This document shows positions 1 through 10,646 of a DNA stretch of 64,000 nucleotides, piece by piece. The DNA is from Nocardia iowensis (GTDB lineage Bacteria > Actinomycetota > Actinomycetes > Mycobacteriales > Mycobacteriaceae): NCBI RefSeq assembly GCF_019222765.1, contig NZ_CP078145.1, positions 2,356,001 to 2,420,000 on the forward strand, given 5' to 3'. Position 1 is the first letter of the stretch; each line of letters begins with the position of its first letter. Below the pieces are notes generated by a model. The model saw only the letters and a program-made list of their open reading frames with translations. It was not told the DNA's origin and did not search any database. Made by a program: the position numbers and the translations under genes.

Positions 1-1
1 C

Positions 2-796
2 ATGACCAATCTGATGAATATCGTTACACCTCAGACGCTTTCGTCCGACACGGTGGACCGGTACCGCAGCGAGGGTTTCGTGCACATCCCGCGGGTGCTC
101 AGTGCTGAAGAGGTCGCGGCATACCTCGCCGACGCGCAGGAGCAGCTCGAGCGGCAGCAGAAACTTTCCTGGGACACCGAAGGTGACGGCAACGTGATGG
201 ACTGGGTCGCCGAACCGGAGGCCAAGAGCGCTCTCATGCGCAGGCTCGCCCTGCATCCGGGCATCACCGGCATCGCGGAGAAGCTGGCTGGTCGGCCGCT
301 GCGCATGTTCAAGACCGAATTGCTGCGTAAACGAATCACCGGCGGGACGATAACGCCCCTGCACACCGACGATCCGGCGTTTCCGGTCGCCGGGTCCGAC
401 GTGACATTGACCGCCTGGGTCGCCCTGGTCGACGTACCGGTGGAGCGGGGATGCATGACCTTCATACCCGGCTCGCAGGTTTGGCCGGAGGGCACCGACG
501 CGCCGTTCGGCGAACCGTTCGAGGCTCGTCCTGAGCTGCGGTGGTGGCCGCGGGTCACCGTGCCACTGCGCGCGGGCGACTGCACCTTCCATCATTCGCG
601 GATCGTGCACATGGCCGGGGCGAATGAAACCGATACGGCCAGAATCAGTTTGGCGACGGTTTACATGGATGCCGCGGCCACCTACCACCCGGCTCCGGCG
701 GGGTCGGAGCCGACTTATCAGGACGAGGTGGTCGGCATCGAGCCGGGACAACCGCTCGACACGGACCGCTATCCGCGAGTCGGCCTGTCCAGCTGA
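2..796 (+). CDS. phytanoyl-CoA dioxygenase (PhyH) family protein
   Basis: Fe(II)/2-oxoglutarate-dependent oxygenase of the PhyH family, 264 residues, near the usual length. The metal triad is visible as H121-T-D123 in the segment LHTDD and a distal His at about 203 (IVHMAG). An Arg near 214 (TARIS) would hold 2-oxoglutarate. No signal peptide, so cytosolic. The substrate cannot be told; homologues hydroxylate acyl chains or small secondary metabolites. The ATG lies at the second base of the window, so an upstream start cannot be excluded and the ribosome binding site is not visible. A strong hairpin follows the stop, so this is probably the last gene of its transcript. Confidence 0.85.
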   Translation: MTNLMNIVTPQTLSSDTVDRYRSEGFVHIPRVLSAEEVAAYLADAQEQLERQQKLSWDTEGDGNVMDWVAEPEAKSALMRRLALHPGITGIAEKLAGRPLRMFKTELLRKRITGGTITPLHTDDPAFPVAGSDVTLTAWVALVDVPVERGCMTFIPGSQVWPEGTDAPFGEPFEARPELRWWPRVTVPLRAGDCTFHHSRIVHMAGANETDTARISLATVYMDAAATYHPAPAGSEPTYQDEVVGIEPGQPLDTDRYPRVGLSS

Positions 797-804
797 TCGA
801 TTCG

Positions 805-840
805 AACGCCGCCCCCGTGCCGCCGGCGGGGGGCGGCGTT
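805..840 (+). terminator. GC-rich hairpin after phyH-like gene
   Basis: Perfect 12-bp inverted repeat (AACGCCGCCCCC at 805-816 with its complement at 829-840) around a 12-base loop, beginning 8 bases after the stop codon. There is no clear T-run behind it, as is common for actinobacterial terminators. Confidence 0.7.
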
Positions 841-862
841 CTGCGCTGAAGATGAAAAATAG

Positions 863-885
863 CTTAGGAATGATCCTGTCCTAAG
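863..885. promoter_or_regulatory. inverted repeat, probable operator of the epoxide hydrolase gene
   Basis: CTTAGGA (863-869) and TCCTAAG (879-885) form a perfect 7-bp inverted repeat with a 9-base spacer. It sits 20 bases before the ATG of the epoxide hydrolase gene. The size and position suit a dimeric repressor such as TetR or MarR. The cognate regulator is unknown, and neither TetR gene nearby can be assigned to it from sequence alone. Confidence 0.4.
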
Positions 886-905
886 GCCCTCATACCGTTG
901 CCTTC

Positions 906-2219
906 ATGACGAACACAGCGCAGAGCATCCGCCCTTTCCGCATCGAGATTCCGCAGACCCAGCTCGATGATCTACATGCGAGGTTGGCCGATACGCGCTG
1001 GCCGGACGAGCTGTCGGGTGTGGGGTGGAGCCGAGGCGTTCCGGTCGGCTACCTGAAGGAACTGGCCGAGTACTGGCGCACCGGTTTCGATTGGCGCGCA
1101 CAGGAATCGATCCTCAACGCTCATCCGCAGTTCGTCACCACCGTCGATGGACAGAACATTCACTTCCTGCATGTGCGCTCGCCGGAGCCGGGCGCGACGC
1201 CGTTGCTGCTGCTGCACGGCTGGCCCGGCGGGGTCGGCGACTTCCTCGACGTGATAGGTCCGCTCGCCGATCCTCGTGCGCACGGCGGTGATCCGGCCGA
1301 CGCCTTCCACCTGGTGGTTCCGTCGCTGCCCGGGTTCGGGTTCTCCATGCCGCTGGCCGGGCCCGGGATGAACGCGGCCAAGATGGCGGCGGCGTTCGTG
1401 GAAGTGATGGCCAGGCTCGGGTACGACCGGTACGGCGTGCACGGTTACGACACCGGTTCGTGGGTCGCCCCGCACCTGGGCAAGCTCGCGCCGGAGCGGG
1501 TGGTCGGCGTTCATGTCAACGCCATGATCACCTTCCCGATGGGCGTCGAGGGGGAGATGGACGGACTCAGCGAGGTCGAGCAGCAGCGCTGGCAGCGGAT
1601 GCAGACCTTCAATGACGCCTATCTGCAATGCAATGCGAAACGGCCGCAGACGGTTGCCTACGGCCTGCACGATTCACCGGTCGGCCAGCTGGCGTGGATC
1701 GTGGAGAAGTTCAAGGAGCTGACCATGCCCGAGGACGGTCTGCCCGAGGACAGCATCGATCGGGACCGCATGCTCCTCGACGTGTCGCTGTACTGGCTGA
1801 CCGGCACCGCGGCCTCGGCGGCGCAGATCTACTACGAGGAGATCACCGCGAACGATTGGAGCGGCGCCGAATGGTCCGCCGATGCGGCAGCAGAGGCCGG
1901 GGACTGGAGTGCTGAGCAGTCGGACAGCAACTGGAATACTGGGCAGTCGGACAGCGACGGTGCCACTGAGCAATCGGGCAGCGATTGGGGTGCCGGTGAA
2001 GTGGGCTGGACAGCCACCGAGCGCGGGACGGTGCCGACCGGCGTGCTGGTTTCGGCCCACGATGTGACCATTCGCCGCTGGGCCGAGCGCGACCACCACA
2101 TCGTGCAGTGGACCGAGTTGGGCCGCGGCGGGCACTTCCTCGCCATGGAGCAGCCGCAGGCGGTGGTGGGCGACCTGCGCCTCTTCTTCCGAAAGCTTGC
2201 CTGGGGCGAAATCGAGTAA
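906..2219 (+). CDS. epoxide hydrolase, EHN-type alpha/beta hydrolase
   Basis: Hydrolyses epoxides to diols through an aspartyl-ester intermediate. It has the N-terminal epoxide hydrolase (EHN) domain at about 8-115, with the oxyanion motif HGWPG at 104-108, then an alpha/beta-hydrolase core. The nucleophile is D182 (GYDTGS) and the catalytic His is H410 (GRGGHF). At 437 residues it is longer than usual because residues 319-374, just before the conserved VPTGV strand, are a Trp/Ser/Asp/Gln-rich insertion with imperfect repeats of about 10 residues. The reading frame stays open through the insertion and the catalytic parts on both sides are intact. Substrate unknown; a xenobiotic or terpenoid epoxide is plausible. 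Confidence 0.88.
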   Translation: MTNTAQSIRPFRIEIPQTQLDDLHARLADTRWPDELSGVGWSRGVPVGYLKELAEYWRTGFDWRAQESILNAHPQFVTTVDGQNIHFLHVRSPEPGATPLLLLHGWPGGVGDFLDVIGPLADPRAHGGDPADAFHLVVPSLPGFGFSMPLAGPGMNAAKMAAAFVEVMARLGYDRYGVHGYDTGSWVAPHLGKLAPERVVGVHVNAMITFPMGVEGEMDGLSEVEQQRWQRMQTFNDAYLQCNAKRPQTVAYGLHDSPVGQLAWIVEKFKELTMPEDGLPEDSIDRDRMLLDVSLYWLTGTAASAAQIYYEEITANDWSGAEWSADAAAEAGDWSAEQSDSNWNTGQSDSDGATEQSGSDWGAGEVGWTATERGTVPTGVLVSAHDVTIRRWAERDHHIVQWTELGRGGHFLAMEQPQAVVGDLRLFFRKLAWGEIE

Positions 2220-2274
2220 ACGGGTTTTACTAAACACTGTTCACCAGACCGCGTCCTGTGGTTGTATCTCTTTC

Positions 2275-2288
2275 TGGAACGTGTTCCA
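2275..2288. promoter_or_regulatory. KstR-type operator before the CYP125-like gene
   Basis: TGGAACGTGTTCCA matches TnnAACnnGTTnnA, the reported binding motif of KstR, the TetR repressor of cholesterol catabolism in mycobacteria and rhodococci. It is palindromic apart from the two central bases and lies 44 bases before the GTG start of a steroid-type P450, which fits the known role of the regulator. Confidence 0.75.
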
Positions 2289-2332
2289 CACAATGTTGTG
2301 AGGTCTGCAGCCCAGACCGGTAGGAGATAGCC

Positions 2333-3568
2333 GTGACCGTGACCACGCCCTCGATCCCCGCAGGATTCGACTTCACCGACCCCAATGTGCTCGCCACCCG
2401 ACTGCCCGTCCAGGAATTCGCCGAGCTGCGCCGCACTTCCCCCGTGTGGTGGTGCGCGCAGTCCGGCCGGGCCAGCGGCTTCGACGACGGCGGCTACTGG
2501 GTCGTCTCCAAACTCGCCCACATCAAAGAGATCTCGAAGAACCCGGAGCTGTTCTCCTCGCACGAGAACGGCTCCATCATCCGGTTCAACGAGGACGTCA
2601 CCCCCGAGCAGATCGGCATGCTCGGCGACATGCTGCTGATCAACCTCGATCCGCCCAAGCACACCAAGCTGCGCCGCATCATTTCCAAGGGCTTCACGCC
2701 GCGCGCGATCGAGAGCCTGCGCGCGGCGCTGACCGAGCGGGCGGCCAAGATCGTGCACGAGGCGAAGAAGGCCGGTAGCGGCGACTTCGTCGAGCAGGTC
2801 GCCTGTGAGCTGCCACTGCAGGCGATCGCCGAGCTCATCGGCATTCCGCAGGAGGATCGAAAGAAGATCTTCGACTGGTCCAATCAGATGATCTCCTACG
2901 ACGATCCGGAATTCGAGGGCGATCACCAGGCCGCCACCGCCGAGGTGATGGGCTACGCGTGGAATATGGCGGAGGACCGCCGCAAGTGTCCCGCCGAGGA
3001 CATCGTCACCCAGTTGGTCAATGCGGATATCGACGGGGACGGCCTGGCCTCCGACGAATTCGCTTTTTTCGTCATCCTGCTCTCGGTGGCGGGCAACGAA
3101 ACCACCCGCAATTCGATCACCCACGGCATGAAGGCGTTCGTGGACAACCCCGAACAGTGGGAGCTGTACAAGGAGCAGCGGCCGCGCACCGCGCCGGACG
3201 AGATCGTCCGCTGGGCCACTCCGGTGACCGCGTTCCAGCGCACCGCGACCCAGGACCTCGAGCTCGGCGGCCAGCAGATCAAGAAGGGTCAGCGGCTCGG
3301 ATTGTTCTACAGCTCGGCCAATTTCGACGAAGACGCGTTCCAGGACCCATTCAGCTTCGACGTGCTGCGCAACCCCAACCCGCATGTCGGTTTCGGCGGC
3401 ACCGGCACCCACTACTGCGTCGGCGCCAACCTGGCCAGGTTGCAGATCGATCTGATGTTCAACGCCATTGCCGACGCGATGCCGAACCTGCGTCAGGTCG
3501 CCGAGCCGGTGCGGCTGCGCTCGGGCTGGCTGAACGGGATCAAGCGGTGGGATGTCGAATACGCTTGA
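2333..3568 (+). CDS. cyp125: cytochrome P450, CYP125 (steroid C26-monooxygenase) family
   Basis: Haem monooxygenase predicted to oxidise the terminal methyl of the cholesterol or cholestenone side chain, the first step of side-chain degradation. Seen: the I-helix motif AGNETT at 253-258, ExxR at 290-293, and the haem loop FGGTGTHYC with ligand C362. From memory, long stretches match M. tuberculosis CYP125A1, including the start (GFDFTDP), DEIVRWATPVTAFQRTA and the haem region; 411 residues is near the family length. The GTG start follows AGGAG with a 6-base gap. A KstR-type operator upstream supports a sterol role. The rest of the cholesterol cluster is absent here, so this could be a paralogue. 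Confidence 0.85.
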   Translation: MTVTTPSIPAGFDFTDPNVLATRLPVQEFAELRRTSPVWWCAQSGRASGFDDGGYWVVSKLAHIKEISKNPELFSSHENGSIIRFNEDVTPEQIGMLGDMLLINLDPPKHTKLRRIISKGFTPRAIESLRAALTERAAKIVHEAKKAGSGDFVEQVACELPLQAIAELIGIPQEDRKKIFDWSNQMISYDDPEFEGDHQAATAEVMGYAWNMAEDRRKCPAEDIVTQLVNADIDGDGLASDEFAFFVILLSVAGNETTRNSITHGMKAFVDNPEQWELYKEQRPRTAPDEIVRWATPVTAFQRTATQDLELGGQQIKKGQRLGLFYSSANFDEDAFQDPFSFDVLRNPNPHVGFGGTGTHYCVGANLARLQIDLMFNAIADAMPNLRQVAEPVRLRSGWLNGIKRWDVEYA

Positions 3569-3576
3569 ATCAAGGG

Positions 3577-4302
3577 ATGAGTAACCCCAGACCCCGGGGG
3601 CGCTCGCCGGTCGTGACCGACGCCGAGATCCGGCGGGTGGCCAGGACACTGCTGGTCGACCATGGACCCGATGCAGTGAGCCTGCGTGCGATCGCGCGTG
3701 CACTCGGCATCACCGCGCCCGCGCTGTACCGCTACTACGGATCGCTGGACGATCTGCTGGAACGGCTGCGCCTGGACTTCTGTGCCGATCTCGCCGACGA
3801 GTTGTCCGCCGAGATCGCGACGCTGCCGGACGACGGCGTCGTGCAGTTCTTCGCCATCTGCAAAGGATTCCGCCGCTGGGCGCTGGCCCACTCCAGGGAG
3901 TTCACCCTGGTGTTCGCCTCGCCCGGCGGTGGGGAGGCCCGCGCGCTGCGGCGGTTCGACGAGCCGTTCGGGCGGATCTTCCTCGCCGCGGCGGGACGGC
4001 TGCTGGCCAACTACGACATCGTGACGCCACCCACCGACGTCATCCCGCCGGAACTGCGCGAAGACCTGGTGCATTTCCAAACCGAGCTGCTGGCGGCGCT
4101 GTCGGAGACCGGCCAGAAGTTCCCGGCGGAAAAGCTCGACCTGGGCGTGATGTACCTGATGATCCAGATGTGGGCCCGCCTCTACGGCCACGTCACGCTC
4201 GAGGTCTTCGGCAACTACCCGATCCCGCTGTCGAATCCGGAAGTCTTGTTCGATGCGATGCTCGCCGAACTCGGGCGCACGGCGGGCCTGATCCACGGCT
4301 GA
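3577..4302 (+). CDS. TetR/AcrR family transcriptional regulator
   Basis: DNA-binding repressor of 241 residues. The helix-turn-helix spans about 15-60, with VSLRAIARALGITAPALYRYYGSL typical of TetR proteins; the C-terminal ligand domain resembles WHG/TetR_C. The ATG at 3577, 8 bases after the P450 stop and behind AAGGG, is chosen over a much longer open frame that overlaps the P450. The spacing suggests cotranscription with the P450, so it may sense a sterol-related or other hydrophobic ligand. It is not itself recognisable as KstR. Confidence 0.85.
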   Translation: MSNPRPRGRSPVVTDAEIRRVARTLLVDHGPDAVSLRAIARALGITAPALYRYYGSLDDLLERLRLDFCADLADELSAEIATLPDDGVVQFFAICKGFRRWALAHSREFTLVFASPGGGEARALRRFDEPFGRIFLAAAGRLLANYDIVTPPTDVIPPELREDLVHFQTELLAALSETGQKFPAEKLDLGVMYLMIQMWARLYGHVTLEVFGNYPIPLSNPEVLFDAMLAELGRTAGLIHG

Positions 4303-4303
4303 C

Positions 4304-6316
4304 TCAGATGCGGGCGCCCTTCGCGCGATTGCACGAGCGGCACAGGATTTGCAGGTTCATCGCGCTGGTGGCGCCGCCGCGGCTGAGCGGGATGATGTGG
4401 TCGAACTCGAGGTAGTGGCTGTCGCCGCATTCGACGCATTTGCCGCCGTCGCGTTGCCACACTTCGGCTTTCACCTCCTGCGGGATGCTGCGGGTGTCAC
4501 GCTGACCCGGGGTGAGGATCAGACGTTTGGCGACCCGTAGCGCACCCTCCAGCGCGGCGGCGACGTAGTCCGGGTCGGCCACGGTGAAGGTGGCGCCGCC
4601 GCGGGACGAAGTCGCCGCGAGCACCACCGCGTTCTGTTCGGTGTGCACGGAAACCACTCGGGTCCAGAGCAATTCGGTGCCGGTGCCGTCGCCGACGAAG
4701 CGCAGCTTCTTATTGCTCACGATCAGTCTGCCCTCGGTCAGTCGCGGGCCGCGGGCCAGTTGGCGTACGTGTACCGCGGGCAGGTCGAGGTGCACCTTCT
4801 CTTCCGGGTCGAGGTGCAGGCCCGGTATCCGCATCACCGGCAGATCGCCGCCCCGCAGCCGGGACAGCGTGCGGCCGCGATGCATTCGCCGACGCAGGTC
4901 CTCGATCAGCGGCCCGGCCAACCCCAGTTCGGTGACCGCGTGCTCGAACGCCGCCAACTCGCCTTGCTCCACCTCCCCGTCGGCGAAGGTGAAGGTGACC
5001 AGCCGTTCCACGTAGCTGAGTGCCGCATCGCGCAACGCGTCGCGGCCCGCGTTCTCCTCGATTCGCTGATAGCGCAGCGACGCCCACAGTGCCGCCCACT
5101 CGGGTCCGCGCGGCCCGTGGGCGGTGAGCACCCGCCAGGCCTGGGTGTGCCAGTGCGTCAGGAATTCCTCGATCTCGGAATCGCAGGACTGGCAGGCGGC
5201 GAGACCGCCGAACAGCTTGCGGCGCCGGAGGTTTCCGCAGCGTGCGCAATGCCGGTTGCTCGGCTGGCTGCGCTGGTAGGTGGCGCTGGTCCATTCGGTG
5301 CCGTCCCACCAGCGCAGGCGTGCCGGATGTTCGGGGTCCGGATGCCAGTCGGCCAGATCGGGGTTCGGTGGCGGGGCGGGGGCGGGCTGCGGGTCGGCCA
5401 GGCGTCGGGCGAGATCGACGGGGCGGGTGTTGTGCGGTCGGGTTGTGGAGTGTGGTGCGGCTGAGCCTGTTTCGGCGACAGTGGAGAGGTCGGTTGTGTC
5501 TGCCGCGCCTCCTTGGCTCTGGTCGAGCAAGTCCGTCTGCGCCGTGTGCGGTAGGCGGTCACGCTGTTGAGGGCGGAGCGTCGAGTCGCTTGATGCGCGG
5601 AGCATCGGTGTGCGCGGGTGTTCGCCTGCTGCGCGGAGCGTCGGTGTCTGTGGTTCGTGCGGATCGCCTGCGGTAGGCACCGTCGGCGTGCGGGAGGCGC
5701 TGGACCGGTCGAGCGGGCTTTCGCCGTCCAGAGCCATGCGAGCGTTCAGGTTTCGGGAAGGCGTGGGCGCACCGAAGGGTTCGACCACGCGCGGCGTCCG
5801 GGCGCGGTCGGCCGGATCGTCCACGCTGACCCCGAATTCGGTGACCAGCCCGGGCAGGCCGGTGGACCAGCCCTGGGCGATGGCGCGGAACCGCCACTGT
5901 CCGTCCCTGCGGTAGAACTCGCCGAACATCAGCGCGGTGACCGGGTCGGCATTCGCGATCTCGAATTCGGTCATCGGCCCGTTGGCGTCGTGGATGGTCA
6001 GGGTCAAGCCGGTGATGTCGGCGAAGGTGCCCTCGTCTACCGACCCGGCGATCACGATCCGATCCACGTCCGCCTCGGTGCGCGGCAGCGAAACACTCAG
6101 CCGGGCGGTTCGCGGAGCTGGCTCTTGAGCGAGCGTCACCGCTTGGGAAACATGCCGCGGGGCGTTGTAGAACACCAGATCCCGATCCGTGCGGACCGTG
6201 CCCGATGCGCCGAGCAAAAGGGCATGCGCGTCCACCGCATGCTCCGACTGCCACGAAACAACCACGGCAAGAAGGGATGTCGGTACCGCTGCATTGGCGC
6301 CTTTGCTGAGTTTCAT
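4304..6316 (-). CDS. TerD-DUF2510-zinc finger-TerB-HNH fusion protein
   Basis: Multidomain protein of 670 residues. Domains: TerD-like (1 to about 168, beginning MKLSKGANAAVP, with the acidic stretch EFEIANADP); a Thr/Pro/Ala-rich linker (about 172-316) with degenerate repeats; a DUF2510 Trp motif (about 321-346, WHPDP then RWWDGTEW); a four-cysteine zinc finger (C357, C360, C375, C378); a TerB-like helical segment (about 415-480, FADGEVEQGELAAFE); a PH-like beta segment (about 490-600); and an HNH nuclease (about 612-668) with C627/C630, FDHIIPLSRGG and C659/C662. TerD and TerB belong to calcium-binding stress and phage-resistance systems, and HNH cuts nucleic acid, so a stress or defence effector is likely but inferred. 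The start was chosen where TerD homology begins. No other ter genes are nearby. The stop is one base from the convergent tetR stop. Confidence 0.82.
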   Translation of the reverse strand: MKLSKGANAAVPTSLLAVVVSWQSEHAVDAHALLLGASGTVRTDRDLVFYNAPRHVSQAVTLAQEPAPRTARLSVSLPRTEADVDRIVIAGSVDEGTFADITGLTLTIHDANGPMTEFEIANADPVTALMFGEFYRRDGQWRFRAIAQGWSTGLPGLVTEFGVSVDDPADRARTPRVVEPFGAPTPSRNLNARMALDGESPLDRSSASRTPTVPTAGDPHEPQTPTLRAAGEHPRTPMLRASSDSTLRPQQRDRLPHTAQTDLLDQSQGGAADTTDLSTVAETGSAAPHSTTRPHNTRPVDLARRLADPQPAPAPPPNPDLADWHPDPEHPARLRWWDGTEWTSATYQRSQPSNRHCARCGNLRRRKLFGGLAACQSCDSEIEEFLTHWHTQAWRVLTAHGPRGPEWAALWASLRYQRIEENAGRDALRDAALSYVERLVTFTFADGEVEQGELAAFEHAVTELGLAGPLIEDLRRRMHRGRTLSRLRGGDLPVMRIPGLHLDPEEKVHLDLPAVHVRQLARGPRLTEGRLIVSNKKLRFVGDGTGTELLWTRVVSVHTEQNAVVLAATSSRGGATFTVADPDYVAAALEGALRVAKRLILTPGQRDTRSIPQEVKAEVWQRDGGKCVECGDSHYLEFDHIIPLSRGGATSAMNLQILCRSCNRAKGARI

Positions 6317-6485
6317 CGTGCTCGAACTATGCCACGACCCTCCGACACGCCGACTCCGCCGACCCCTCTGTTCGGCAAGCCGCACCGGGAGTCCACCGAG
6401 TTTCCCTACGTCTCACAGGGGTCCAAGCCCTGTGCGAAGTGCAGGATCTGTGGGTACCTCGACGGTCGATCGAAGTGCGGACCGG

Positions 6486-8753
<2,268 letters not shown>

Positions 8754-8842
8754 GGTGCCCGAAACCCTACGCCGCGCCATGTGAGCCCAACTGTTGTCGT
8801 GTGCCGTCAGTTCAGTTCGGCGGGTGGTGCACAATGTTGGGC

Positions 8843-9898
8843 ATGTCTGTTGCGCAACCGGTCGGCGTGGATCGTGAACTCGTCGACTTCGCCCTCGTCG
8901 GCAAGTGGATGGATGAGCAGGGCCTGCCCGCAGGGGAATTCGAGGATGTGACCACGCTGGGCGGCGGCACGCAGAACGTCATGCTGCGGTTCGGCCGCGG
9001 CGGCCGGGACTACGTGCTGCGCCGCGGCCCGAAGCATCTGCGCGCCAAGAGCAACGAGGTGATCCGGCGCGAGGCCCGCCTGCTCGCCGCGATCAACGGC
9101 ACCGACGTGCGCGCCCCGCGGGTGATCGCGGCCTGCCCGGACGAGTCGGTGATCGGCGCGGTCTTCTATCTGATGGAACCGATCGACGGCTTCAATCCGG
9201 CCAACGAGCTGCCGGAATTGCACGCGGGCGATCCGGCGATCCGCAAGCAGATGGGTCTGTCCGCGGTCGAGGCCATCGCCCGGCTCGGCGCGCTCGACTA
9301 TCAGGCGCTCGGCCTCGCCGACTACGGCAAGCCCGACGGTTTCCTGGAACGTCAGGTGCCGCGCTGGCTGGGCGAACTCGAGTCGTATTCGGCCAACGAG
9401 GGCTACCCGGGCCCGGAAATCCCCGGCGTGCAGCAGACCGGCGAGTGGCTGGACCGCAACCGGCCAGCGCAGTGGACACCGGGCATCCTGCACGGTGACT
9501 GCCACCTCGCGAACATGATGTTCGCCTTCGACGGCCCGCAGGTCGCGGCCATGGTCGACTGGGAGATGTCGACCATCGGCGATCCGCTGCTCGATCTGGG
9601 CTGGCAGATCGCGACCCGGCCGGAACCGGGCACCACCGGCGCCGCGCTGGTCGGCAAGCTGGGCGCCGCGGGCGGCTTGCCGACCCCGGACGAAATGGTT
9701 GCTCACTACGGCCAGTTCTCCGACCGCGACCTCAGCGCCGTCCCCTGGTACACCGTGCTCGCCTGCTTCAAGCTCGGCATCGTGCTCGAGGGCACGCACG
9801 CGCGTGCGTTCGCGGGCAAGGCGCCCAAGCAGGTCGGCGACTTCCTGCATGCCATCACGCTGGAGCTGTTCGAGCGCGCGCACCGCCTGATGGAGTGA
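8843..9898 (+). CDS. APH-type phosphotransferase family protein
   Basis: Kinase-fold protein of 351 residues related to aminoglycoside and choline kinases and to the N-terminal domain of ACAD10/11. The Brenner-type catalytic motif is LHGDCHLANMMF and the metal-binding motif is VDWEMSTIGDPLLDLGW. In actinobacteria this subgroup often sits beside acyl-CoA dehydrogenase genes and may phosphorylate hydroxyacyl-CoA; no such neighbour is present here. It is divergent from pabAB, with 89 bases between the starts. The ATG at 8843 is chosen; another in-frame ATG lies 9 bases upstream. Confidence 0.8.
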   Translation: MSVAQPVGVDRELVDFALVGKWMDEQGLPAGEFEDVTTLGGGTQNVMLRFGRGGRDYVLRRGPKHLRAKSNEVIRREARLLAAINGTDVRAPRVIAACPDESVIGAVFYLMEPIDGFNPANELPELHAGDPAIRKQMGLSAVEAIARLGALDYQALGLADYGKPDGFLERQVPRWLGELESYSANEGYPGPEIPGVQQTGEWLDRNRPAQWTPGILHGDCHLANMMFAFDGPQVAAMVDWEMSTIGDPLLDLGWQIATRPEPGTTGAALVGKLGAAGGLPTPDEMVAHYGQFSDRDLSAVPWYTVLACFKLGIVLEGTHARAFAGKAPKQVGDFLHAITLELFERAHRLME

Positions 9899-9920
9899 TT
9901 GTCGGGATGTTGCCGATACT

Positions 9921-9954
9921 TGGCTGAATATATATCGCTGACGATATTCAGCCA
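9921..9954. promoter_or_regulatory. 11-bp perfect inverted repeat before dinB-like gene
   Basis: TGGCTGAATAT (9921-9931) and ATATTCAGCCA (9944-9954) are perfect complements separated by 12 bases, in an AT-rich island ending 15 bases before the ATG at 9970. It could be an operator that blocks initiation or the terminator of the upstream kinase gene. The AT-rich centre and closeness to the start favour an operator. Confidence 0.45.
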
Positions 9955-9969
9955 CGTTAGGTTGAGCGC

Positions 9970-10500
9970 ATGCCGATCGTTCCTGATGTGAAGAACTGGA
10001 CCTGGGTCGTCGAACGCGCTTGTCCCGATTGCGGTTTCGATCCCAACGCGACCGCCTACGAGGCCGTGCCAGCGCTGGTGCTCGACAGCGCGGCTCGCTT
10101 CGTCACGGTGCTCGACCGCCCCGATGTGCGGGTCCGTCCCAACGACTCGACCTGGTCGCCGCTGGAGTACGCCGCGCATGTCCGCGACGTGTGCCGCCTC
10201 TTCGACAGGCGGCTCGAGCTGGTGCTGACCGGCTCGGCGGATGGCTCGGTGCCGCGCTTCTCGAATTGGGACCAGGACGAGACGGCCGTGGCCGACCGCT
10301 ACAACGAGCAGGATCCGGCACGAGTAGCCGCCGAACTCGTCGAGGCTGCCGAGGTGGTCGCGCGTTCTTTCGAGTCGGTGCCGCTGGCTCAGCGCGACCG
10401 GCGCGGCGAGCGTAGCGATGGCGCGACGTTCACGGTGGACTCGTTCGCGCGGTACTTCGTCCACGACCTCGTCCATCACGTGCACGACGTGCGCGGCTGA
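9970..10500 (+). CDS. DinB family protein
   Basis: DinB/YfiT-like four-helix protein of 176 residues. The usual metal-site His residues appear as EYAAHVRDV and, near the C-terminus, FVHDLVHHVHDV. The N-terminus carries C-x2-C (ACPDCGFDP), typical of actinobacterial members. Many relatives are mycothiol-dependent transferases or of unknown role. The upstream inverted repeat suggests specific regulation. Confidence 0.8.
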   Translation: MPIVPDVKNWTWVVERACPDCGFDPNATAYEAVPALVLDSAARFVTVLDRPDVRVRPNDSTWSPLEYAAHVRDVCRLFDRRLELVLTGSADGSVPRFSNWDQDETAVADRYNEQDPARVAAELVEAAEVVARSFESVPLAQRDRRGERSDGATFTVDSFARYFVHDLVHHVHDVRG

Positions 10501-10516
10501 GTTCCGCCGCCAGTAC

Positions 10517-10530
10517 TAGAACGTGTTCAG
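10517..10530. promoter_or_regulatory. KstR-like box 1 (one mismatch)
   Basis: TAGAACGTGTTCAG fits TnnAACnnGTTnnA except at the last position. It lies 130 bases before the alcohol dehydrogenase start and 55 bases before a second, perfect match. Confidence 0.5.
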
Positions 10531-10571
10531 AAGCTCAGCTGACTGATATAGCTGAATTTTCGACTCGACAC

Positions 10572-10585
10572 TAGAACGCGTTCCA
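10572..10585. promoter_or_regulatory. KstR-like box 2 (perfect match)
   Basis: TAGAACGCGTTCCA fits TnnAACnnGTTnnA exactly and contains the self-complementary GAACGCGTTC. It is 61 bases before the alcohol dehydrogenase start, in a suitable promoter position. Confidence 0.65.
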
Positions 10586-10646
10586 CTTTTCTCGTAGTGT
10601 GGGTGCAGTCACATATAAGCACGTGCATGCGAGAGGGTCGACAGGA

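Noticed and set aside
2959..3576. Long 5' extension of the TetR gene into the P450
   Set aside because: Only the part from 3577 has TetR homology and a ribosome site; the rest overlaps conserved P450 sequence in another frame.
1832..3703. 623-codon open frame on the minus strand across the epoxide hydrolase and P450 genes
   Set aside because: It is antisense to two well-supported genes, has no recognisable motif and shows the composition of a high-GC shadow frame.
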